The notes under the pieces were generated by a model. The model was not told the origin of the DNA and searched no databases. It saw only the letters and a list, made by a program, of their open reading frames with translations. The translations under genes were made by a program, and so were the position numbers. From Stenopsyche tienmushanensis (lineage: Eukaryota; Arthropoda; Insecta; Trichoptera; Stenopsychidae), in assembly GCA_008973525.1 (NCBI GenBank), contig WACJ01000128.1:806001-870000 (forward strand): DNA of 64,000 nt, given 5' to 3'. Below are positions 1 to 42,300 of the stretch, piece after piece (the stretch's first letter is position 1; the number at the start of each line of letters is the position of its first letter).

Positions 1-718
1 CCTTTTCTAGTCAGCGTTAATGTGTCCTTAAAACGGATTAAAAAAAGCTTGTTTACGAATGAAAGCAATTGGAAAATAGCTCGGCATTGTCAATAGAATA
101 AGAATCCTTTTATTTTGGTAATATATCAAAGTCGGGTCAATTCGTAGGATGTTAAGATCAAAGTCCGCTGCGCAAGGATATCGGCAGACTCGGGGAGGTA
201 GGTCTGGAGGGCAGTTCCGGAGGGGTGTTCCGGCATCAAAGAATGTTTCAAAGAATAAAAATGAAAATTAAATCTTCCACGCGAGTTAGCAGACTAATGT
301 TTCTGACGGTAACTATGGCTGTACACCGCTCATCTACATACTTGCCTCTCTTCCATATCCGCTTTTGCTCATATAAAAGGAGACACGCGTGCAATATTTT
401 TCATTAAATAAATTCTTATATATTTAAATTTATCTATGCGTATTTATTCCCTAATCAAATTTAAATTTGGCAAAGCCACATTCGTATTATTTCATACAAA
501 ACAATTACTAGAACTATCCTTGTTCAATTTTATGTTATGTTTTTTGTCTTTTCATAAATATAAAGAATGAATTTCATAGAAAAATTGAAATCGAAAAGTA
601 TGCAAATGTACATTTTTAATACTTTATGTATGCAAAAGTGGACAAAGATCTTCATATTTGCATTTTTTAATGCATAAATTCTAAATTAATGTTTTAAAGT
701 TTGAAATATAAGACTAAC
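1..718. other. eyeless intron after coding exon 5 (partial)
   Basis: AT-rich intron sequence running off the left edge. I looked on both strands for homeodomain motifs such as WFSNRRAKWR and found none, so the homeodomain exon lies further left. A slightly GC-richer patch at about 170-250 holds nothing I can identify. Confidence 0.6.
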
Positions 719-29693
<28,975 letters not shown>

Positions 29694-32600
29694 CCTAATA
29701 TATCCGGAATACACAATTTGCCTGGAACAATTTATAAATGACATTAAATTACATAAACAATCATTCATTTTATGGTGGAAACCAAATTGTAAAAATATGC
29801 GAAAATAGCCTCAAGCTATATACATTTAGTCGGTATTTTATATAAACCCGTAAATAAATTATTGATATTTTTCTATTAATTGGGTAAAAAAATTGATTTT
29901 AAGCCAATTTATTGTGATGTATTGCTGATTATAAGAACATTTATTATTACATTGATTAAAGGTATATTTGCCAAGACTGGAGATATGGTAATTAGTCATT
30001 ACAGTATTAATGAATCCACAAAAAACATATATGATAAATGCTTTTATGAAATGTATTTAAATTGCTTGCCCATTGTAAACAACGGTTGTAAATAAGTTAA
30101 ATTCTATCATAATATGCGTTGCATTGGGAGCGTTCACGGGAATAAATGGGAATAAAAAGTGCACTCGTCGAGGATTGCAATACAGATCCCGGTCGTCGAC
30201 AGCACCTGAAATAAATTAGTGATGCATCAATGGCACTATGATGAAATTTTATATGATGTAGTTTTGCGCTTGTTAACAACCCAAGAAAAGCGTGCATTCA
30301 AACGAATGTTCAGAGCAGATGCCAATTACCATTGGCATTCGAGCGAAATGTTATTCACAAACGTGCAACATTAAAATATTGTCTCAAAATTGCATGCTAT
30401 CCAAGGGAATATAGAACGTTTTATCGCCAAAATGTAATTATGTGTTTTGTCTCATTGTTAAAATAATGGCGTGCTAAAATGTCAATCATTTAAGGATGAT
30501 ATTCGTCAATTTCTAGCAAATGGGAATTGGATAAAAAATAATTTATTCGCCTTATGAATGAACGAGATCATACAAATGCTCGGATTAAAATGAACGATCA
30601 AAGTATAATGATATTAATTATTCTTTTGCGTTAATAAGCATGCTCGCCGACCGTGGATTTCACCTTCCCCGGAGGGGTTAAAAATAATAAATGACTTTAA
30701 AAAGGGGAAATGTTGTTGTAGAATTCTTCCACCATAGCGCTTTTTAAGTGTAGTTAATTACGTCAAGTGATTTTTTTTATGACGTATCCTTTATATTCGG
30801 CCTCCCCCGACGTTAATTATTTTCTAAAGGTGTCTTTTCATTATTGCATTTGTTGTCATCTATTCGAGTACATCCCTTTTATTCAACCCCTTTTTTGTGT
30901 GCCCAGAGTAGGCCCAATTAAGAACTAAAAACTCTCATTTTTAATAGAGAGAATATTTTTAGCCGAGCCATTTTCGTTTCGTGATTTGGGCGCTTTAAAA
31001 ATGTCAAATAATGTCGCAATTTAAAGGCAAAAATTACCACAACAAAATTACTGTGTGGCGTTATTATTTGATGCTGAGAGGTGGTTGATCTATTTGAAAT
31101 TCATGAATTTCACATCCGACGGAAGCATCCCTTGTCTCTCTGGATTAGAACGAATAAAAATGATTAAGAAAATAGTTTTGCCTTATTAATGATATTATTT
31201 TTAAGTTAATAATCAATATAGTTTAGAATTGCAAGCTATTTTTTGGTTTTATGATCATATTAATGGCTTTATATATAAAGTGTTTTAAATTTAGAAAACA
31301 TATAATTAAGGAATATTATTATAAATGATTATATTATTTATATCAATCAATAAATTGTTTTTAATCAATTTTTTATTGTAAATACTATGTTTTACATCGA
31401 AATTAAGTTTTGAGTTGAAATCCGTCGGCGAGGTGAAAACTTTACGCACAATAAAATTTTTAGACATTTTTTCGCAATAAAATGTGATGATTTTTTAAAA
31501 TATTACACTATTATTTAAGATTAAAAATCGATCTACTGTCATTTAATTTATCAGCCAAGGTTTACGCGTGGATCAAAAATGATATTTTGATTATTTTTAT
31601 TGAACGATTTTTACATTAAATTGGCATTTAAATCATACTGTCGTCAATATTTTGCCATTGTGTCATTGCGTTATTTAAAAATATATGAATAACAAAAAAA
31701 TAATAGATTACCTTAAAAATCAAGCTTGGAAATGTTTAATCCCAGCTTTGTAGCGTCATTTACTTATACTAGAATCTTCTTATTTCAAAATAATAATCAC
31801 TTTACATTCATTGCAGTAATCCCAAAACTTATCTCCGTAGTTTAAAAATCACAGTTATAAATTCGCATGCATTTTTATGAGATTCATCCCAAATCGCTCT
31901 ATAAATGCTTCTCAAATATGCGTATTACTTAATAATTATTTTCGTAAATAAACTAAATTTGTTTCAGCGCACATTTTAACAACATACGGTTGCATTGGAA
32001 TATAAAATTAAAATCGCGTACGATTGGCGTATTTTTTCCACATTTTTATTTAAGATCGAATCGCGGAAGACTTTGCACCCCCAATCGCCAATAATTAAAT
32101 GTTATAAAGATTTCGGGGATGTTTGATAAGAGCACGTTGGTGAAGGCTCCTCGCGCGGAGCGAGCACGACCGCCACGTTTGGCACGAGCTTTGGTACTGA
32201 TCAAAGTAAAGGTTATGGCTCTCAACCTGTGATAACGAAAAATAAACCCCTCAAATGAGACCACATCGAGTTGGACAACACCCCAAGTTGGTCTCTAGTG
32301 TAGTATGCGCTATGGGGTAATGTTGTGCGATAATGCAATACAGGTTACGACCCTATACAAACAATTGAGGTGCCAAACAATCTATAGTATTTAAAAGCAC
32401 CTTGTGATGCGGTGGCCACACGTTCTATGTTTTTATTGTAAACTTAGTGATGATATACTATGATGATTAAAACAACGCTATTTATGTTTAAATCTTAAGT
32501 ATTCTGACTATAAGGACATAAATAACTGTTTTAGTAAATATAATGCCGAAAACATTTTTTAAAATACCTTTTTTATGACCATTAAATATGATTTTATCAT

Positions 32601-32867
32601 GCGTTTTTTTTTAACGCTTTGCAGTATTTATGAAATAAAACCTTCTACAGATATCCAAATGCTTACAACATTGTTTAAAAAAAGATTTCTGATTTTGCAA
32701 TGAATATTTATGAAAAATTACTCTTTTTTTAACAAAGTTATTCTATTTTATTAAAATATTATATTAGGAAGACCAGAAGGAATAATACATTTTATGATAT
32801 TCTGTTTGAGTGCAGTTTGTGTCCAAACACAGTAAGTATTTTTTTGTTAATCTCTCAAATAATTTAC

Positions 32868-33215
32868 CTGCATGAAGCCCGGGCTTTTTTTAAAATGGAA
32901 GAGATGATTCGTGTGGCTTTTACAAGAACCCAAATTTCTTCCTCAGAATCAGCTATACATTTTTTGCTGTTTTTATTGGTTGTTTGCATTACACAAGAAA
33001 CGTTATCTACACTTCCACCAATTAATGCAAATTCTTTCAATTGAACGTCTAGTTCATGCATATAACCACTGTCGTCAATACGTGCAATCTTATTTTTTTT
33101 CAGTGGTTTTTTTCACAATTTTTAGTATTTCAACCTCCTCTCCCGTTATATCTCTAGAAAACAGACTGAATCTTGTGACGAACGTAAAAATATTCCTAAT
33201 TAAGTATATATATCA
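32868..33215 (-). pseudogene. coding-like fragment of unknown identity, frameshifted
   Basis: On the minus strand a protein-like frame (FVTRFSLFSRDITGEEVEIL, then KIVKKTTEKK) stops at a run of eight A. It continues in the next frame as IARIDDSGYMHELDVQLKEF, with LIGGSVDNVSCVMQTTN and EEEIWVLVKATRIISSILKK following. The fragment ends at a good donor-like CAG|GTAAAT at about 32,870. Composition and helix-like patterning look like real coding sequence, but I do not recognise the family. It may be a decayed gene, a retrocopy or a transposon fragment. Confidence 0.35.
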
Positions 33216-34189
33216 TCATATTTAAAATCTGCAAAATATATACATTCAATTCACACTCGACAGAGTTTATGATAGAATCAATTCAAATCGGAACAAAACT
33301 GACGTCTCAACATATGAGATATAGAACTGCAAGGTTTAAAACATTATTAACCTAGTTATTATTTAAGCACAGTGGATTAGTTCTTGTAATCTTACTGTAA
33401 GTATTCTGATTTAAAACCTAACTAAAGAGGAATAAATCATCATGCAATTAAATTTTTTGAATTAATTGATAATGTCGATCGGATGCACTTAAAATTATTT
33501 ATTATATTTACAACTATATTAAAATTAATTTTTATTGTTTTATCTTGAGTATATTTATTTAACATATATAACATGTATATAGCTATTTTTGTATACATAA
33601 GCCAGCCTACCTACAAATATATAGCCTAGCCCTTTTTTGGAGAATCCCTTTTAAAAATGAAACCTGTTGTTGAAAAATATTATCCTTACAAAGTTTTTAA
33701 AAAAGTCTGAAATTAAAATTATTCATCAATTACAAACAACGAATCGTTCACCGCTTGATTTTTTGGGATTGTATTAAAACTGCTATTTTTAACAACCTTA
33801 TTAAATTTACTAAAATATTACAATTCATTGCATTCTATTGATTTTGCAGATACAATGAAAACAAGTAATGAACTTAAACTAAAGCTCGAAAACCAAAACA
33901 TAATTGAGGTAAAGCTCATTACAGTACAATGGTATCTCTCATCGACGATTTATGAAACTGTAACTCTTAATTTACAGTTAACTTCAATTAATTTGTATTT
34001 TATATAATAGTTATATAGTAATACTTGATTTTTATTTGATTTTTAAAGTTAAACTTGTCTTTTGTGCATTAAAAACGCAATATTGATGTTCGAGATTTAA
34101 TTTGCATTGAAATTCGAATTCGTTTTAATATATTTATGGTGTATATATAATATTTATGTTGTTTTTCATCAGTATGTAATGTTAACATG

Positions 34190-34500
34190 TACGGATATAT
34201 CATATCGCATGGACACCCTTCTGAAACATTCCAAAACAAAACGTTCTGTTCTATACAACACACCCATAACGCTGACGGTGCTGCGTCTCTTTCTGGCGTA
34301 CGGAAAAGCTTATGCAGCATAGCGCTATCTCTGTTTCACAGCCTTCTCTACCCGTATTCAACAAACATAAATTCAAACTTGGAGCTTTATCTCCGGCCAA
34401 TGGGAGCGCGGTGTGACCCTCCTCCGCCAATGGAGGCGCGCCTAGACTTCTCCCTCTCCGATGGGCTGACACAATTGAATCACCAGTAAGGTGGCAACAC
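34190..34500. promoter_or_regulatory. GC-rich island with duplicated GCCAATGG boxes
   Basis: TCCGGCCAATGGGAGCGCG and TCCGCCAATGGAGGCGCG lie exactly 30 bp apart (CCAAT at 34,397-34,401 and 34,427-34,431). The island is GC-rich in A/T-rich DNA and lies 4.7 kb upstream of the eyeless start codon. CCAAT pairs are typical NF-Y sites near promoters. A role as a distal promoter of eyeless is inference. Confidence 0.3.
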
Positions 34501-36249
34501 TGCCTGTTGTTATTTATTTCGCATTATGATTTAGCACCGAGTGCTCGCAACACCTTTGCAACACTCGAGCCAAAACCGAAACACCCAAAAATACACATGT
34601 GGATAAATTTTCCGAGAAGACAATGTCTCCATGATCAGACGTTAACAACATTTTTGTAAAGAATACAGCACAATTAAATCTTGTAATTTTAATCAACGCT
34701 ATTCAATATTTAATTTAATGTATATTTTTTGTGCTTCGGCTGGTATTAAAGGCAACTTTTAGAGACACGTCGGAATATGATATCTGTGACATTAGCGGGG
34801 CTCGGTACAAATAATTTATTCGAGTCGATTGTTTCAAGTCAGTGATTCCCCTTTACGTTCCAATCGAGCAAAAGCTCGTCTCATAAAGCTCCCGAAGAGC
34901 TTTCTGTCACACTGCGGTAGAGCCTCTTTGCGCTTCGCCTCAAAGCTCTCTTACTTAATGTACCAATCCGATGAAGGAAACATTATCTATTCCCACAATA
35001 GGTAAACGTATTTTTATGAAGAATTATACGAGCGGCAGATCGAAAAGTGAAGAGGCCGATTTATTTTTTAATTCATTAGTTCCATATTTTTTATTACTCC
35101 ATAAATTCATGAAAATATATTGATATATGAAGTATATCAATATGAAATATCTTGAATAATTACAACTAATAGTAATAATATTAAGAATGCGTTATTAGGG
35201 TTATCTAATTATTATATCATTTGAAATTATTCATCCTCTTGTAATAAATCCTTTTCTATCGAATTAAATCACGTCAAGTCCTAAAAGTCAAGTAAGTCAC
35301 AAAAAAATGCATTTTTTTTAGGTATAAACAGGAATCAATCTCATAACTGATTATTTCATTTTTATTACTATTTACTATCAAATATGTAGCACATTTTCAT
35401 ACTTCTCGAAATCATGAAAGGTGTTAAATAGTTGATGTGTTTATATGTAAATCGAACATTGTTAGATTATGTTTCAATTAATTTGCAAGCACTTTTATGA
35501 TCATTTCTGTAGAAACGATTTGAAGACTTTTTCAGGGTAATTATTTTTCATGTGGGGATTTTCGATATACCTTCCACGTGTAAGAGGATTTTTTGAAGTG
35601 AAACTTCTATGGTGCGGTATGGTAAATTGGTCTAAACGTCATAATAAATTAAATTCCAAGCGGCAATTGGTCGAAAAGAGAAGAAAAATCATTTGTGTGT
35701 GTTCGTGTCCTTCGTATACATCATCGAGATGCTTCTGCTATGTATGTGTGTCTAGAGGTAGCATTAAGCAATCACTAGACGAGTAACTTGCCTATTTTAT
35801 TATATATTACACAACACGTAGCGCAATCTTTTTGTCAACAATTTTCGTTAACAAATAGGAAAAAAGCAGCAGCAAGCAAAAAAATTATACCATAATTGGT
35901 GTCTCTGAACAGCTTTATTAATCAAATCAGAATAAACCAGGATCACGATGATTTCAATTCGACTCTTCGAGTCCAAGACTTAAGCCACTATATCAACATT
36001 TAGAATAGACTACTTCTGACAATTATAAAATAATAATAGTTATCTATGAATGCCTTCATAAATATTACTCAATTGACAAGATAAATCAACTTTTTTGCAC
36101 TTCCATGTTATTTTCTATAGGATGTAAGTTTTCCATATATTCATTTAAAAGGTTATTATGTAGTACAAGAAAGTATGATCGTTTTATAAAGCTGATTTTG
36201 TTAAACTAAAGCTTAAGCTGAACTTATTAAAAAAAACGTTTCTCAAAGG

Positions 36250-36790
36250 ACTCGTCGATGTCATTGTCTAGTCAGAGTGGCTTCGAAGGCCACCGCAGGC
36301 TTTCCGTCCGAGCGGCTCGCAAGCCTCCCGCTAAAATTAGCATCGGCTTCGTGCGAAGTCCTGCAAAAACGATGACTTTGTTCTGTCCTCGATTACATCA
36401 TCAGCTAGTTCACCGTAATTAAAACACAACAACGACGTCTTTGTCGGCCATTTTGATTGGGGCGCTAGTCGTCAGCCCTCAACAAAGAGGTCGTGTACAA
36501 CGACGCGATTGAAGCGCGATTAAGGCAGCTTGATGAATTATGTGAAAATATCAGCTTCCGGGCCACTTTTGAAGTGATCGAGGGTGCTCGACTCAAAGGT
36601 TGGAGGAGCGTTTTGAGCCGTTTACCCCGCTGCTTATCTGAGCGTGTTGTAAATTTTAATAGTTGCGTGTTTACACCGTAATGCGGCGGCCGGGGGAATC
36701 GTGTGTGCGTAATTCGCTTTACATGCCCCACACCCACCCAACCTCCATCCGCACTCCACCCACTATTCACCCCTTACCTACGCCAACTCG
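36250..36790. promoter_or_regulatory. GC-rich island upstream of eyeless (candidate promoter or enhancer)
   Basis: The largest GC-richer block upstream of eyeless. It has several CG dinucleotides and a GCCATTTTGATTGGGGCG stretch at 36,446-36,463. The open frames in it overlap on both strands and none resembles a known protein. It could be the first non-coding exon and promoter of eyeless; nothing else supports that. Confidence 0.3.
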
Positions 36791-39296
36791 AGCTCCTTAC
36801 TCTTCTCCTTTGCCTATCTAAATCACCCCTTACCTACCAGAGATCTTCAACCTATTTCCAATCGACTCACACAATGCGACAAAAAATAATACATGCAGTT
36901 TCTTTATAAAAATCTGTTTTAATTATCGTGCTTTAAAGTTCAATTACTCTTAATTCTAAATCAATTTTATGCGTCGGAAAAATATTTATATTATAAAGTA
37001 CAGGTAACCCTCGTTGAACGCAAAGGATACGTTCTGGAGAAAGTCGCAATCAATGATGAAGTATTGATTAATCACTTGGTTCTGAATTTAAAAAAATAAT
37101 GTATACTGTCTACATTTAACCGTCCAATAATCATTTACAAATACGCTTTAAAGCACATATTGACTCGTCTTTTTTGTAATAACTCCATGTATTGATTCTG
37201 AATTAAAAAAATCAATAATTTTGATAGTTTTAATACGGAAACAGTTTCTAAGATGCCATTTTTAAGACGTGGTATAACACTCTAATTCTTGCAGCTCTTA
37301 ATTGTTTAAGGATTCACTGTGTGATTTAATATCTTCATTTAACAAGTATCTAATCAACATCGACAATTTTCAATGTCTTCGAAAATCGCTAAAAATCTTC
37401 GATGATATTTTGAATATAATTTTCATTATTAATGAGATCATCAACAATTTTCTTACAAATACCCTTCATACATGACTGGGTAATTTATTTTTATATTTGG
37501 TGGATTTGTATGATAACTATTACAGAATTAAATCGTTTCCTTCAAGCCTGCATGGCACCTTATCTTTAATTTGAATATAAACTCTGATGATGTAGAAAGA
37601 CGTGTAAAATCCATGGTTATTAAGCTATGTAAAAAGTATTAAAATATTTGGAGAATATCGTCAAAAGATTTCGTATTGTTATATAGTCTCTTCGTTTTGC
37701 GTTATAAGATATCAATTTTTCTAATCTCATTCTACATTAGCACCGAATTCATAACATTATAATAATTAAAAGGGGATTACATTTTAAGTTTAGATTTAGT
37801 TTTCATAAAAATTTGTCGAGTAAACGCATCGACAATAGTCCAGAATTTTAAAATGAAAACCATATGAAATAAGTCCATATAAACGATGATCGAAGGTTAT
37901 TGAATGCATTTACTTCAGCATCTCTTACATTATGAGCTATGATATAATAATTTGCAGTTCAGAATTATGCATTTAACCATATGCTATTATTGAGCTTTCT
38001 TCGTTAAAAATTATCTGTTAATCAAATGGAATGGTATCTGACGATATTGGATTGGCAGCACAAATATAAAAGATATTACTATTATAATACATTTTAAATA
38101 CACCAAATAAATCGTTTAATCATAATGTTTTTAGAACCAAAGCATTATGGTAAATTAATATTTTTGATATCTATTGAAAAAGTTTAACTTGGCCAAAGAT
38201 ATAATTTTATTATTTAAAACTTTGGATTCAATCTACTATGGCATTCGATATCGCCTTCGTAAATAATCGATGCTAAGAATTATCTTTACGACAAGATGTC
38301 ATTTTGTAGAAAAACGAATAATATTTTAGTTGCGTATCTGCGTGCAAATTGAAGGCTGCGAAAGTGGTTTTTGACACGTTCACCTTGGTAGCCCGAAATT
38401 ATTTCCAGCCAGAACTAAAAATTCGGATTGTGATACAGTAATTGTTATACGACCATCTTTTTTTTAAATCGATTGTTGCGTTATTTTATAAATATTAGAG
38501 AATCAGTGGGTACATCAATCTTTTAATGTTCTGAAGCTCTGCTTCATCTCTGTTCAACGGCGTCAATAGCGACACCCCAAAAATACTTATGATCCTTTGC
38601 TTTTAACGAATTGCAAATATCCTTTGAACTTTATGAAACAATCCTAATATGATTTACATTAAGGAAGCGTGTAATCCTTTTTTACGAAAGACAAATCATC
38701 TAATAGCATTCAATGTTTGGGTCTATATATTTGCATTGAAAACTTAAAAATCTCTCATAAAAATAATACGGTATTGGTTTTACAATGCTAAAAAAATACG
38801 GTTGGGTGTCGTGGTTGCCCCTTCTAGCTCCAACATCATCCCTCACTGCCTCAGTTCACACCAGGATGTCGCAAAGAATGAAACTACCTGTCAGGAAATC
38901 TGACATGCCAGAACACCACAGTTGTATACGCACTATTCTCGTCACAACAGGGTCATGAAGACAAGAAAGGGCGATTGGGATACAGACTTGTGGAAAACCC
39001 TTATTTATTTATATTGAAAGCTCAATAATTTTCTTAAAAATCCATATTTTCCATTTATTAATGAGTTAACTTTAAACTTCCTAACTTTCAATTAAAAATA
39101 CGGAGTCGATTGAACTTGTTTGTTATGAGAGATTTTAAATGTTTATAATCGTAGTTTTGAGTGACATCTATTATCGAGTAATTCCATAATTTTTTTAATG
39201 GTTCGATTATTTGCTTACTTATACTTACCACAAAAATTATTATATTCATTCATAGATGACAGAATAAATAATATTTTATGCAGACATAAATAATAC

Positions 39297-39302
39297 TTTA
39301 TT
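39297..39302 (-). terminator. polyadenylation signal AATAAA of channel gene A
   Basis: AATAAA on the minus strand, 64 bases after the stop codon. Confidence 0.6.
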
Positions 39303-39365
39303 TTTATAACACATCGAGTTTCAAACTTTTAAAAACACACAGTAAATCTACAAAATTATCTCCAG

Positions 39366-42300
39366 CTATTTTATGAAATTAATGTTTTTCCTAGCTGTGT
39401 CTCGTATGGAAAGTCTTATTTTAAACCATAAGATTATCGGTTGTAGTATTATATAATAGAAAAATTCAATCAAACTCATAATGCTGAAACCCAAAAAGAG
39501 ACTGAGCACTCCTCCAGTTGATCCTGTAATTTCGATTTTTTTTAATAATCGTATTGTCCTAATTCATAGATAATCGAATATTTTTATTATACCTAAAAAA
39601 TCCATAGTGTCATATAGAACTTTCCTATGAAAGCCTAAAAATAATGATTCTTTGAAATGGGCATCGAATCGCGTTAATTCATGTCTGGAAAATAAATTAA
39701 TTATTCAACCATAAATTAAGTCTACCTAAAATAGTTTAAACTATACAAATGTCGTTTTTATATAATACCTTTTCACTGTAAAATTGGCCCATGAAGGCTC
39801 AGAAATATCTGAGATCACAAGATCGGAATAAAAAACTTCCATATTGTAAGACAACTCTGTACAACCTGGATAACATTCACACCAATAAATTCCATCTTCA
39901 GTTGCTCGATCGTTCTCAGTATAATCAGAATCACGCTTGGTTGCATAATAGTTTTCTATCATTCTGACGCTGACTTGAGCTATAAAATAATTTGCATTAA
40001 TTAAAATAAACCTTAATACGTCATGGATAGAATGGGCAAATACCTTTGATTTTGAAAAAGCATAAATAATTTTTATACGTCTTGCATATTGGAATTTCTG
40101 TATTTTTTGCTGAAATTTTTGAAAAACTCATGTAATTAAATTAAACAAATCAAATTTATTTCACAGTATGATCAATTACGTTTTTGGAAGAACGGGACAC
40201 ATTTGCAGATAGCAATCATATATTTCAGTTCACATTCCAATATGCAATTGTATTGAGTGTAAAAGTCGAAATATTGCAATTGTTTTTCGTTGTTGAAGTA
40301 GCATTTTCTTGTTTTGGGTGATATATTTCTTATGGCAATATCAGATGAAACTTTTTTTGGTATTATAGCAAATGTGGTCTGTTTTTCCATTGGAATATTT
40401 CCAAAACTTTTGCCAAAAACGCTTTCCAATGGACAACCCATTGATATCTGTAATGAAAAAAGTATGTTACAAACTGCACATTGTTAATATTTTATCCTGA
40501 ATGGAAGGCATTGAATTTTATAATGAACCCGTCGAAGCGTAAATATGATAGCACAAGGAATTTAGTAACGTTGCGCTGAAATGAGCCCAAAATTCTTAAT
40601 TTTAAGATAATATGTACTTTACCTCTGCTACAAATTGTTTCTATGCATATGTTTGATAATAAATTGGTGCTATTATATTCAAAATCTTCAGCCGCTTTCT
40701 CGACTCAAATTATGACCTGAACAAGTTCTCATCGCCACTCGCTGTTACAAATTATTGATTTCAAAATAAGTTTCTCAAACCAAACACAGTTTTTTTGTTT
40801 ATTGACAAAATGCTAGATTTTGAATAGAAAATCTGAAAAGATAATACTTAACAAAGACAACGCTTGCTTGTAAGTATTAGGGTGCTCCATAAGTTTCTTT
40901 CGTTTTCATATTAAGAAAAAAATAAACAATAATTTATTGAATAATATATTATTCATTCTGTTCTATTACCTTTCGCCATCTCTCCGGAAGCCTCATAATG
41001 TCTTCTTGCCAAAATTTTCTAGGTTTGTTGGCAAAATATTGATCAAGGTACATTTTTATATCATTTTTTGAATTAAAATTTTTACCACGTAAAGAATTTT
41101 TCAATGAAAGAAATAAATAATAATCAGAAAGGGGCAATGTCCGGAGATTATGGAGGATGTGGTAAAACATCCCAATCAAATGATAATAATTTATTTCTGA
41201 CGAGCAAAGACACATGAGGCCTGGCGTTATCGTGATGAAAAACAACGCCTCGCCTGTTTGCTAATTCTGGCCGTTTTCTGGCAATTGCATCCTTTAGATT
41301 GTCTAGCTGGAAACAATATTTTGTTGAATTGATCTTTTCACCTTGCTGAAGTAGCTCATAATAAACTACCCCCTTCCAGTCCCACCAAATGCATAGCAAA
41401 ACTTTTTTTGGATGTAGGCCAAGTTTAGCTACAGTTAAAGCTTCTGTACCCTTGGTCCAAGACCGTTTACGTTAGATATTCTCATGGAGTATCTAACTTT
41501 TATCTCTAGTGACAAGTTTCTTCAAAAAGGGTTGGCTATTACGTCATTAGAGAAGAAGATCGCATGTTGAAATACGCTGAAGTTTATTTGAGTCAGTCAG
41601 TTCATGAGGAAGCCACACATCTGAACGATTTATGTAGCCCAATTTTGTCAAATGATTATGGGCGGATGTTCGTGGAATTTCTAACTTGTTAGCTATTTCG
41701 CGAACAGTATATCGCGGGTTTTCTTCAACCATGACCATGATTAGATCTGTGTTCGTAGTGGATGGGCGGCCGCAATGTTCTTCGTCTTCCAGGTTTAAAT
41801 TACCGGTTCTGAACTTCCTAAACCAACTGCGAACTGTCTGAACACTTGTAACGTCATTTCAATAAACCATAAAAATCTCATTTACTGTATCACTAGCACT
41901 AAAACCTTTTTTAAAACAATGCAGCATCACGTGTCTTAAATGTTTTCTTTGATTTTCCATTGTTCAATAATAAAAATAGGACTTCGTAAAAAAAATTGAG
42001 TCAACAAAACACACTATCTGATAGCTAAAGGTTGACTGAATGCAATGATATTAAAATTGAACTTAGAACATCACAGGTTCATACAGGTTCTTGCATGAAA
42101 ATGTCTTTGTGCGCATTTGCGAAAGAAACTTATGGGACAACCTAATATTTTAGTATCATTACTATTATTCGCTTGCTAATTTTAGTACTATTAATACATT
42201 TTGCTATGCTATTTGTTTCATTAAAAAACTAGAGCTCATCTTCGCTGATTTTGACATGCCAATTATATTTTTTCAGCTAAGAACATAAATATTTCAGCTT

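Larger units (their letters stand above)
29722..39296. other. 9.6-kb region upstream of eyeless, no confident gene
   Basis: A/T-rich sequence that should hold the upstream untranslated exon(s) and promoter(s) of eyeless. GC-richer islands are at 32,130-32,220, 34,190-34,500, 36,250-36,400 and 36,450-36,790. A coding-like decayed fragment is at about 32,868-33,215 (separate entry). A GC-richer patch at 38,810-38,990 could be a fragment of a non-LTR element, but I could not recognise a domain. Confidence 0.45.

Noticed and set aside
33849..33908. A plus-strand exon between TTTTGCAG and GAG|GTAAAG
   Set aside because: Splice-like borders, but only 20 codons of low-complexity lysine-rich sequence, with no neighbouring exon found.
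35925..36000. tRNA-like sequence on the minus strand
   Set aside because: Stretches resemble a tRNA, but neither the A-box nor the B-box consensus is met.
38810..38990. GC-richer patch as a non-LTR retrotransposon piece
   Set aside because: No reverse-transcriptase or endonuclease motif could be read in any frame.
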